Positions 35,683 to 43,640 of a stretch of DNA of 64,000 nt are shown here, piece by piece (within the stretch, counting starts at the first letter, position 1; each line of letters begins with the position of its first letter). The notes under the pieces were generated by a model, which made no database searches, had not been told where the DNA came from, and was given only the letters and a program-made list of their open reading frames with translations. Origin of the DNA: Undibacterium umbellatum (GTDB lineage Bacteria; Pseudomonadota; Gammaproteobacteria; Burkholderiales; Burkholderiaceae_D); contig NZ_JACOFX010000002.1 of the NCBI RefSeq assembly GCF_014284125.1, positions 744,001 through 808,000 on the forward strand, given 5' to 3'. The translations under genes were made by a program, and so were the position numbers.

Positions 35683-35999
35683 GCATCCCCCTTGCAAGTG
35701 GTGACACCTGTTCTCTGCCCGTATAACAACGCCAGGCATCTGATATTTAGCATTTTATGTACCAGAAAAATAGATGGATGATTCTATCGTAATCTTTGTG
35801 GGACATGCTTAATTGATATTAATATAAAACAAATCTTCGGGCCATCTTGGTCCGTCCCCCCTCGTTGTCTGGATCGTTATTGTGAGTATGTGCCTGCCAT
35901 TTCATGGCCTGGGTTTAGGTATTTTCACACTTTGATTTTGTACTCAGGCCAAGCTTTCGTATCACCGGGCAATGTTTTTATTCAGGAAACAGAAATAAG
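35683..35999. other. Upstream region of the biosynthetic cluster
   Basis: This gap contains the leader of the sigma-factor gene (minus strand) and the promoter of the cluster starting at 36000. A GCCAT-TTC-ATGGC palindrome (35896-35908) lies about 90 bases before the first gene; it is reminiscent of, but off by one base in spacing from, LuxR-type boxes. No gene is seen. Confidence 0.4.
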
Positions 36000-38918
36000 A
36001 TGAATCCGCAGTTGAATACAGTTTCTTCCTCTGATTATGCGCAGTACTGCCAGCCCAGATTAAGTGAAATGTTGAACATCGCAGGTCTGGACAAGCATTA
36101 TTTCAAGGGCGAAGGCAGTCGCCTCTGGTATCACGAAGACGATGGCAATGAAAAAGAAGTCATCGACTTCCTCGGTGGCTACGGGTCCACGCTGCTGGGG
36201 CACAATCATCCACAACTGGTGGCACATGCAGTTGCCATGCTACAGGGCGGCATGGTGCATCACGGCCAGTTGGGCATGCGCAAACATGCAGGTGAATTGG
36301 GACGGCGGCTGGCGGAACACATGCAAGCCACCACCGGCAGGCCGCATATGGTCTTGCAGGCCAACTCCGGTGCTGAAGCAGTCGAGCTGGCGCTGAAGTT
36401 GGCTGAATTTGGCAAGCGCGCCCGCATAGACCGCCTCCAAAAACGTATAGACGGCGATTTGTATGAAGCTGCCAGAGCAGCAAGCGAAGGCCTGAATATG
36501 CGGGCTGCTGACTTGAGCACCTTGAACGGCTTATTGGGTGAGGCTGCCAGCACTTTGCCACTTTCTGAGCAATTTGCCTTGCTGGCGGAATTCAATCACA
36601 AGGCCGCATCGGCCCGCCCGGTCTTATTGGGCCTGGAGAGAGCATTCCATGGCAAGACTACAGGGGCTTTGCAACTGACGAACAACAGCAGCTACCGGCA
36701 ACCCTTTGAACGTCTTGGCGCACCTGTTCATTTTCTTGCACCAGGCAAGCTTGATGCGGTGCAGGACGTGATTGCCAGCAGCAGGGTGTATTTGCATACC
36801 GTGCAGGAGAACGATGGCGAGCTGATTCTGCAAAGGCAGGAATTTAGTAATGTATCTGCATTTTTTGTGGAACCCATACAAGGAGAGGGCGGTGTCCATC
36901 CTCTTGATATCGGTTATCTGCGGGGTTTGCGCGCATGTGCCGATGCCCATGATTTCCCGCTGGTGCTGGATGAAATACAAACCGGCATGGGGCGCACAGG
37001 CAGCCTGCTGTATGCAGAGCAAATGGGGATACGCGGCGATATCTGCCTGCTGGGAAAAAGCCTGGGCGGTGCACTGGCAAAAATCAGCGCGATACTGGTG
37101 GATCAAGAGTGGTATGAACCAGAATTTGGCCTCTTGCACAGTTCCACTTTTGCTGAGGATGATTATTCTTCCAGCCTGGCTTGCCGGGTACTGGATGTGA
37201 TTGAGCAAGAAGGCCTGCTCGAGCAATGTGCCAGCAAGGGACGCAAACTGGCAGAAGCGCTGAATGGTTTGCAAAAGGCTTACCCTGAAGTCATACGTGA
37301 AGTGCGTGGAGCAGGTCTCTTGCTAGGGTTGGAGTTCATGCCACGTGAGCATGGCAGCACGACCTTGCGCGATATCTTCATGGAAGGGCGACTCGGCTAT
37401 GTGATAGCCGGGTATCTGTTGAACAAGCATGGCATACGGGTGGCACCTACCTTGTCCAGTCCGGCTACCATCAGGCTGGAACCTGCGGCGCTGATCACGG
37501 ATGAAGAATGCCAGAAACTGATGGCAGCACTGACCCATGTCTGTGAAATCCTGCGCCGGCAAAATGCCTATGAGATGAGTAATTACATCATCGGTAACCG
37601 GCATGTGCCTGCTCTGGATGAGATGGATGATTACCGCGCCATGTTCCCACACGCCACAAGCGCACCAGATGTAGATGCACAAGCAGGTGCAGAAGTAAAT
37701 GTGCAAAAGAAGGTGGCTTTTCTCGGCCACTTATCCATCATTTCCAATTTACGTCACTGGGACCCTTCGCTGGTCAACTTCAGCGATGCAGAAGCATCTG
37801 CCTGGTTGCGCAAACTCAGTCCCATGGTGGGGCCACTGGTGCATAAGTCAGAAGTCATCGAGTCCATCACTGGTGAACGCGTGCTGCTGGAATTCATCAC
37901 GCTTTATTTTGATTCAGAAATGATTGTCGAACAAGTCAAGGCGGGCAAGCAACATGAAATACGGGATTGTGTGCAAAGGGCAGTTGACTATGCCGTCGAA
38001 CGCGGCTGCGAAGCCATAGGTTTTGGTGGCTATAGTTCTGTCGTGACAGGCAACTGCAAGCGTGTCCAGTTGCGCCAGGATGTGGCGCTGACCAGTGGCA
38101 ATTCGCTGACCGTGGCCATGGGCATACAAGCCTTGCTGGATACCGCTGCCGAACAAGGTATTGAACTGGAACAAAGCTGTTTCGCTGCGGTGGGTGCGGC
38201 TGGCAATATCGCCAGCATTTATTCCGAGCTTATGGCCAGCCACGTGCCACGCTTGCTGCTGATAGGTACGACAGCTTCTGTCAAGCGCATGCAGCAGCTC
38301 GCAAAAAATATTTACGATGAAGCGTTTGAAGACTTGCTGGTGAAACTGGGTACTGGAGAAAAGTTAAACGGTGTGCCACAAGCCCTGGCAGCGTTTGTCT
38401 GCGTCAAAAAACTGTTGGCCATGCCTGCTGCTGCGCGTCCTGGCGATATTGGTGCTTATCTGTATCAGGCTTTGCAGGAAGAAACGACCCATGCCCCTAT
38501 ACGTATCAGTGAAAACCTGGACGATCTGACAGAAGCCAACCTGATACTCAGCGCCAGCACCACACCTGCTGCCCTGATTTATCCGCAGCACATAGCGGAG
38601 GGGCCGGTAGTTATTTGTGATATTGCCGTGCCGCTGGATGTGGATGCCTCGGTGCGTGAGCAATGCAGCAATGTCGTGGTGATACAGGGCGGCATGGTCA
38701 GGCTGCCGCTGGATTCTGCCTACACCATACCCGGCATACCACTGGAACCGGGTCTGGCTTTTGCCTGCAATGCAGAAACCATCATCATGGGTTTTGCCAA
38801 TCTGAAATCCCACTATAGCTATGGCAAGATCACCAAGGACCAGGTGCAAGAGATATCCCGGCTCGCCAAATTGCATGGATTGACTTTGGCGCGCCCGCGC
38901 CTGGAAGCGAGTTACTGA
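36000..38918 (+). CDS. Class III aminotransferase fused to acyl-ACP-reductase-like domain (TamH-like)
   Basis: The 972-residue protein has two parts. Residues 1-520 are a PLP aminotransferase of the acetylornithine/ornithine group: FLGGYGSTLLGHNHP, QANSGAEAVELALK, VLDEIQTGMGRTG and LLGKSLGG with Lys 353 as the PLP lysine. Residues 570-970 resemble the cyanobacterial long-chain acyl-ACP reductase: FLGHLSIISNL, EAIGFGGYSSVVTGNC, TSGNSLTVAMG, the nucleotide loop VGAAGNIAS and a late VVICDIAVP. In that enzyme the acyl-accepting Cys sits in a QPCVLIDGG segment; here the matching place is Val, with a Cys three residues later. TamH of tambjamine synthesis reduces an acyl thioester and aminates the aldehyde with such a pair. 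Start of the operon; the next gene overlaps by one base. Confidence 0.8.
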   Translation: MNPQLNTVSSSDYAQYCQPRLSEMLNIAGLDKHYFKGEGSRLWYHEDDGNEKEVIDFLGGYGSTLLGHNHPQLVAHAVAMLQGGMVHHGQLGMRKHAGELGRRLAEHMQATTGRPHMVLQANSGAEAVELALKLAEFGKRARIDRLQKRIDGDLYEAARAASEGLNMRAADLSTLNGLLGEAASTLPLSEQFALLAEFNHKAASARPVLLGLERAFHGKTTGALQLTNNSSYRQPFERLGAPVHFLAPGKLDAVQDVIASSRVYLHTVQENDGELILQRQEFSNVSAFFVEPIQGEGGVHPLDIGYLRGLRACADAHDFPLVLDEIQTGMGRTGSLLYAEQMGIRGDICLLGKSLGGALAKISAILVDQEWYEPEFGLLHSSTFAEDDYSSSLACRVLDVIEQEGLLEQCASKGRKLAEALNGLQKAYPEVIREVRGAGLLLGLEFMPREHGSTTLRDIFMEGRLGYVIAGYLLNKHGIRVAPTLSSPATIRLEPAALITDEECQKLMAALTHVCEILRRQNAYEMSNYIIGNRHVPALDEMDDYRAMFPHATSAPDVDAQAGAEVNVQKKVAFLGHLSIISNLRHWDPSLVNFSDAEASAWLRKLSPMVGPLVHKSEVIESITGERVLLEFITLYFDSEMIVEQVKAGKQHEIRDCVQRAVDYAVERGCEAIGFGGYSSVVTGNCKRVQLRQDVALTSGNSLTVAMGIQALLDTAAEQGIELEQSCFAAVGAAGNIASIYSELMASHVPRLLLIGTTASVKRMQQLAKNIYDEAFEDLLVKLGTGEKLNGVPQALAAFVCVKKLLAMPAAARPGDIGAYLYQALQEETTHAPIRISENLDDLTEANLILSASTTPAALIYPQHIAEGPVVICDIAVPLDVDASVREQCSNVVVIQGGMVRLPLDSAYTIPGIPLEPGLAFACNAETIIMGFANLKSHYSYGKITKDQVQEISRLAKLHGLTLARPRLEASY

Positions 38919-41554
38919 TGTCTCAAATGAAAAACCTCTATACCTTCTCTGAACTGCAGGAGCAGGAAGATGCGCTGGCCATCGTTGGCAGCAAGGCAGC
39001 TTCGCTGCTGGCTTTGTTGAAAATAGGTGTGCAAGTACCAGATGGCCTGGTACTGAGCACTCAGGCTTTTCGGGATTTCATTCTACATAACCAGCTCTCA
39101 GCAATGCAGGAATCAGTGCTGGAACAGTTGCGCACACCGGATGCGGCTGGTGTCAATGATGCCGTCACTACTTTCCGGCAATGCCTGCTGACAGGCAGCA
39201 TGCCGCCTGATATCAGCCTTGCCTTGCGCCAGTTGAGTGAGACTCAGCAAGACGCGGCCTGGGCTGTGCGCAGCAGTTGCACGCAAGAAGATCTGGCAGG
39301 TGCTTCTTTTGCCGGTATCTATGAAACAGTATTGAATGTGCGCGGTGAACTGGCCTTGCAGGATGCCATCAGGCAGTGCTGGGCTTCGCTGTTTGGCGAC
39401 AGTGTGGTGCGCTACTGCGCGCATAACCGCATTGCACTTGAACAGGGGAGCATGGCCGTCATACTCCAGCGCATGGTGATAGCCGATGCCAGCGGCGTGG
39501 CATTCTCTGTCAATCCGCAAAGCGGGCATGATACCGAGATGGTGATTGAAGCCTGCTTTGGTCTGGGCGAGGCCCTGGTGGCCGGGCAGATGACGCCTGA
39601 CCAGTACCGCTATGACTGGTATCGCGAGCAATTGACAGGCAGGGATATCCATCACAAGGCCCTGCGCATCCTTGCGCAGGCGGATGGCAGCAATGAAACC
39701 GAGATGCTGGATGATCAGCAAGCTTCGCGTCCTGTCCTCGATGAAGCACAGGTATTGTCACTGGCACAGGAATGCTTGCGCATACAAAAATCCTATGGCT
39801 TTCCGGTAGACATAGAATGGACCATGCAGGACGGCCAGTTTTACTTCGTGCAAGCCAGGCCGATTACCGCCATTCACTATGCTGGCGTTAATATGGAGTG
39901 GAGTAATGCCGACTTCAAGGATGGCGGTGTCTCTTCTTCCGTATGTTCGACCTATATGTGGTCGCTCTACGACTATATCTGGGAAGCGATTTGTCCAAAC
40001 TACACCAGCAGTATACGGATCCATCCTGAATTCAAGGTAGATGCCTGGGGGCGCATGTTCTTTGCCCGCCCTTACTGGAACCTGAGCGCCATCAAGGCCG
40101 GGGTGAAAACCCTGCCTGGTTTCGTCGAGCGTGAGTTCGATGAAAGCGTGGGCGTCAAGGTCAACTATGAAGGTAATGGCCATGTAACGCCCATGACGGC
40201 AAAGATACTGGCGCGTGGCGTGAATGTGCTGATCCGGCTGAAATGGATCATCTGGCGCAGCAAGTCACGCCTCGCTGGCTTCAAGCAGGAACAAATGGCC
40301 AGGCTGGAAGCCTTGCCAGAGGTACTGGCAAATTTGTCGGATAAAGACTTGCCTGCTTTCTATACCCGCTTTGTCAACGAAGAGTATTACCGCAGCGAGT
40401 ACACGTATTTCCATCACATTTTCAGTACCAATAATGTGATGACCCTGTTCCGTGATGATTTCAAGAAATTGAAATCCAGCTACACGGTACTGGATTTTAT
40501 TTCTGGCCTGGCTGGCTTGTCCCACCTGCACCTGAATATAGATTTATGGGATTGCGCGCAAGACTTGCGCAAGAATGAGATTGCAGCAGCCTACTGGACG
40601 GATACACCCATGGCGCAACTCATCGCTGACTGGAAGCAGGGTTCACCATTCATGGGTATGGACAAGGTGGCCGCTGTGGTGGAACGCCACAAGTATCGCT
40701 CCACCCGCGAACTTGATATCACCGTAGAGCGCTTCGGTGAAAACCCGCAATTCATTTTCGAGAACCTCAAGCAATGCCTGGCGCTGGGGGCGGGTAGCAA
40801 CCCACATGAAGGTGTGCATGAACAGGCAGAAAAGCATGCAGAAAAAATGCGGCAATTCGCTGCCAGCCTGCCTTTCCACAAACGTGCTGGCATGCTGAAG
40901 AAGATAGAAGAATTGCGCTACTACCTGTGGTGGCGTGAAGAATTACGTGACCTGTCAACGGCTTATTATTACTGGGTAAGGCAACTTACATTGCGAGTGG
41001 GCAAGCACTTGCAGAGTGCAGGCATACTCGACCAGGTCGAGGATATTTTCCATCTCAGTAAAGATGAAGTCGTTGCCGTACTGGATGGCAGTCTGGATGC
41101 GACCAGTGCCAGCCAGAGTTGGCGCAAGAACCGTGATTATTACCAGTCTTTCCGTCACTTCACACCGCCCGACGAGATAGGGGCAGGTTTCTTGCAAACG
41201 GCAGAATTGTCGGATGCCAGCGTAGCAGCCACCAGTTTCAAAGGGATACCTTGTAGCCAGGGCATAGTCGAAGGCAGGGTCAAGGTAATAGCCAACATCC
41301 AGGACGCAGAAAGACTGGAGAAGGGCGATATTCTTATCACCCGTTTTACCGATCCCGGCTGGACCGCAAAATTCCCCTTGCTGGCGGCAGTGGCCACGGA
41401 GACTGGCGGATTGCTGTCCCACGCTGCAGTGATTTCACGTGAATATGGCATACCAGCCGTGCTGGCTGTCAAAAACCTGACAGGCTTGCTGGTGGATGGC
41501 CAATTGGTGCGCATAGATGGCGGGCGTGGCCTGGTTGAGGTCATCCATGAATGA
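38918..41554 (+). CDS. PEP-synthase-like phosphotransferase of rifampin phosphotransferase/PigC architecture (copy 1)
   Basis: The 878-residue protein begins with an ATP-binding PPDK-N domain (residues about 10-325; WAVRSSCTQEDLAGASFAG near 110 and VDIEWTMQDGQFYFVQARP near 295). A long substrate-type middle region follows, then the swivelling phosphohistidine domain at the very end (GGLLSHAAVISREYGIPAV, His 835). The PEP barrel of true PEP synthase is absent. This order is that of rifampin phosphotransferase and of PigC/TamQ, which join a pyrrole aldehyde to a pyrrole or amine in prodigiosin and tambjamine synthesis. It likely phosphorylates or condenses a small or lipidic molecule using ATP. 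It overlaps the fusion gene by one base and is homologous to the copy at 43630. Confidence 0.8.
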   Translation: MSQMKNLYTFSELQEQEDALAIVGSKAASLLALLKIGVQVPDGLVLSTQAFRDFILHNQLSAMQESVLEQLRTPDAAGVNDAVTTFRQCLLTGSMPPDISLALRQLSETQQDAAWAVRSSCTQEDLAGASFAGIYETVLNVRGELALQDAIRQCWASLFGDSVVRYCAHNRIALEQGSMAVILQRMVIADASGVAFSVNPQSGHDTEMVIEACFGLGEALVAGQMTPDQYRYDWYREQLTGRDIHHKALRILAQADGSNETEMLDDQQASRPVLDEAQVLSLAQECLRIQKSYGFPVDIEWTMQDGQFYFVQARPITAIHYAGVNMEWSNADFKDGGVSSSVCSTYMWSLYDYIWEAICPNYTSSIRIHPEFKVDAWGRMFFARPYWNLSAIKAGVKTLPGFVEREFDESVGVKVNYEGNGHVTPMTAKILARGVNVLIRLKWIIWRSKSRLAGFKQEQMARLEALPEVLANLSDKDLPAFYTRFVNEEYYRSEYTYFHHIFSTNNVMTLFRDDFKKLKSSYTVLDFISGLAGLSHLHLNIDLWDCAQDLRKNEIAAAYWTDTPMAQLIADWKQGSPFMGMDKVAAVVERHKYRSTRELDITVERFGENPQFIFENLKQCLALGAGSNPHEGVHEQAEKHAEKMRQFAASLPFHKRAGMLKKIEELRYYLWWREELRDLSTAYYYWVRQLTLRVGKHLQSAGILDQVEDIFHLSKDEVVAVLDGSLDATSASQSWRKNRDYYQSFRHFTPPDEIGAGFLQTAELSDASVAATSFKGIPCSQGIVEGRVKVIANIQDAERLEKGDILITRFTDPGWTAKFPLLAAVATETGGLLSHAAVISREYGIPAVLAVKNLTGLLVDGQLVRIDGGRGLVEVIHE

Positions 41555-42110
41555 GGTGGCATTGTGGACGCAGGTGATTGCACCTGTGCTGCTGGGTGGT
41601 GTCAGCAATATGGTGTTTGTCAAATCAAAATGGCTCGATAGCTGGAAACATCCCATGGATGCGGGCCGCCTTGCCAGAGATGGCCGCCGCCTGTTTGGCG
41701 CCAACAAAACCTGGAAGGGTTTTTGGGGCATGGTGATAGGCACTGCCTGCTGGTCCATCCTGATTTTCTTGCTCCTCAATTTGGCGGGAGCTATCAGCCT
41801 TGAAGGCTTGTTCAGAGCCGCACTGATAGGTGCCCTGCTGGGCCTGGCCTATGTGCTGGCAGAGCTGCCTAACAGCTATGTCAAGCGTCGACTGGACATC
41901 GCACCCGGCCAGAATAGCCGCGGCTGGAAGGGCAGGTTATTCATCGTCATTGACCAGATTGATTCTGTCCTTGGCTGTTTATTGCTGGCGATGCTGTTGA
42001 TGCCCTTGCAATGGATAGATGCCGTCAAGATCGTCATTATCTGCGGTGGTTTGCATCTGATGGTGAACTGGCTGCTGTTCCAGTTGAAATTGAAAAATCA
42101 AAAATTCTGA
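41547..42110 (+). CDS. CDP-archaeol-synthase-like (CarS/DUF46) membrane protein
   Basis: The ATG at 41547 is chosen because GAGG lies six bases before it and it overlaps the previous gene by eight bases; an ATG at 41517 in the same frame is less likely. The 187-residue protein has five or so helices and the CarS-family text: GGVSNMVFVKSK, FGANKTWKGFWGMVIG (the family's G-x-x-K-T-x-x-G core) and AELPNSYVKRRLDIAPG with a late IDQIDSVLG. CarS activates the archaeal ether lipid phosphate with CTP to give a CDP-lipid. In this operon it probably makes a CDP-activated lipid for the next enzyme. The lipid is unknown. Confidence 0.8.
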   Translation: MNEVALWTQVIAPVLLGGVSNMVFVKSKWLDSWKHPMDAGRLARDGRRLFGANKTWKGFWGMVIGTACWSILIFLLLNLAGAISLEGLFRAALIGALLGLAYVLAELPNSYVKRRLDIAPGQNSRGWKGRLFIVIDQIDSVLGCLLLAMLLMPLQWIDAVKIVIICGGLHLMVNWLLFQLKLKNQKF

Positions 42111-42117
42111 ATGCACC

Positions 42118-42708
42118 ATGCTGATACTCGCTTATCTTAATCTTCCCAATCTCATTACGCTGGCAGGCATGCTGTGCGGCCTGTCTAGCATGATACTGTC
42201 ATTGCATGCTTATCCTGGGTTTGCGCTACTGGCGCTGGGGTGTGCAGGCATTTGCGATTTGCTGGATGGCCATGTGGCACGCCGCATGTCAGCCCATGGC
42301 AAGCGTAGTGATGCACAAAGCCAGTTTGGCCAGACGCTTGACAGCCTGGTTGATGTCATCAATTTTGGCATGGCACCCATGGTTTTCATCTATGCCTTAC
42401 AGCCATCACCATCTGTCAGCTTTTATTTGTGTGCAGGATTTTATGTGGCCTGCGCCGTATTGCGGCTTGCTTATTTTACTGTGCATGGTTTGCTGGAAGA
42501 CAGCCGCGGCAAGTATTACAGTGGCTTGCCCGTGACATATGCTGCCTTGCTTTTGCCTGTGACCATGCTGCCGGGTTTGCTGTCTTGGCCTCTGTCGTGG
42601 TTATTGTGGCTGTTGCATGTGTGGCCGCTGCTGATTGGCAGCCTGTTCATTTCACGTCTGCGCTTTCGCAAACCGGGTAGTGCCAGAACTGTGAGCGCCG
42701 GTGCATGA
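42118..42708 (+). CDS. CDP-alcohol phosphatidyltransferase (phosphatidylserine-synthase-like)
   Basis: The 196-residue membrane protein has the CDP-alcohol transferase motif: DGHVARR near residue 44, an insertion, then FGQTLDSLVD near 72 (the D-G-x2-A-R...G-x3-D-x3-D pattern with all Asp present). It starts LPNLITLAGMLCGLSSM, like PssA of the bacterial type II group. With CTP-activated lipid from the preceding gene, it would add serine or a similar alcohol with release of CMP. The next gene, a decarboxylase, overlaps by four bases (ATGA), and fits serine as substrate. This would be an extra copy if the usual pssA is elsewhere. Confidence 0.85.
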   Translation: MLILAYLNLPNLITLAGMLCGLSSMILSLHAYPGFALLALGCAGICDLLDGHVARRMSAHGKRSDAQSQFGQTLDSLVDVINFGMAPMVFIYALQPSPSVSFYLCAGFYVACAVLRLAYFTVHGLLEDSRGKYYSGLPVTYAALLLPVTMLPGLLSWPLSWLLWLLHVWPLLIGSLFISRLRFRKPGSARTVSAGA

Positions 42709-43640
42709 GTGCTGTTTCTGAAATCACGCTGTATGACAGGAAGCAGGCACGCCTGGTCAGCGAGCAAGTGTTTGAAAAAAGCTTCATGCAGTTTTTTTAC
42801 GGTCACCCTCTTGGCCTGGCGCTGGCGGATATCTTCATCAAGAGAGCCTGGTTTTCAAGACTGTATGGCTGGTTGAAGTCGCGCAAGTCTTCTGCCAGTC
42901 AAATCCAGGCATTTGTCGAGCAGTACGACATCAATGTTGCCGAGGTCGAACTGCCCTTGCATGCCTATCCCTGTTTCAGCGCTTTTTTCACGCGTAAGCT
43001 GAAAGCGGGTTCCCGTCCTGTACCCGATGATCAGCGTATCCTGTTTTCTCCAGCTGATGCCCGTCTGTCGGTGTGGAAGATACAAGCCGACCAAGTCTTG
43101 CCAGTCAAGGGGCGGCATTTCAGCCTGGTGCAACTGCTGCGCGATGAGGCACTGGCAGTTGGATATCGCGATGGCGATTGCCTGGTATTCAGGCTGGCCC
43201 CGGCTGATTATCACCGCTACATCCATATCGACCATGGCAGGCAGGGGCCGGTCAGGCGCATCAATGGTTACCTGCATTCCGTCAGCCCGCTGGCCTTGCA
43301 AAACATGCTGGCAGTGTTCACTGAAAACCAGCGCGAATTTTGCAATATACAAACCCGCAACTTTGGCGAGGTCATACAAGTTGATGTGGGTGCCCTGGTC
43401 GTTGGCCGCATCAACCAGCACAAGGCTGGCGGTGGCCTGGTCGAACGCGGCGAAGAAAAAGGCTATTTCGATTTTGGTGGCTCTACCATCATTTTACTTT
43501 TCAAGGCAGGGGTAATCAGCATCGATGCCGATATCCGGCAGCACAGCGCCCAGGGTATAGAAACCCTGGTCAAGCAAGGGGAAGGCATCGCTTACTCTTT
43601 GCTCCCGCCATCCAGTATCCAGGAAATACATGCAAACTGA
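42705..43640 (+). CDS. Phosphatidylserine-decarboxylase-like protein
   Basis: The 311-residue protein shows the PSD layout: an ADIFIKRAWFSRLYGW opening, FFTRKLKAGSRPV, PADAR near residue 118 (Asp of the maturation triad), PADYHRYIHIDHG near 168 with the His residues, and the self-cleavage motif GGST at 258-261 (LGST or GGST in the family), giving a pyruvoyl group on Ser 260. PSD turns phosphatidylserine into phosphatidylethanolamine. Its place next to the CDP-alcohol transferase suggests a dedicated ethanolamine-type headgroup. It overlaps the transferase by four bases and the second PigC-like gene by eleven. Confidence 0.88.
   Translation: MSAVSEITLYDRKQARLVSEQVFEKSFMQFFYGHPLGLALADIFIKRAWFSRLYGWLKSRKSSASQIQAFVEQYDINVAEVELPLHAYPCFSAFFTRKLKAGSRPVPDDQRILFSPADARLSVWKIQADQVLPVKGRHFSLVQLLRDEALAVGYRDGDCLVFRLAPADYHRYIHIDHGRQGPVRRINGYLHSVSPLALQNMLAVFTENQREFCNIQTRNFGEVIQVDVGALVVGRINQHKAGGGLVERGEEKGYFDFGGSTIILLFKAGVISIDADIRQHSAQGIETLVKQGEGIAYSLLPPSSIQEIHAN

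Noticed and set aside
38918-41554. Naming the two large proteins as phosphoenolpyruvate synthase (ppsA)
   Set aside because: The C-terminal PEP-binding barrel is absent and the His domain is last, as in rifampin phosphotransferase and PigC.
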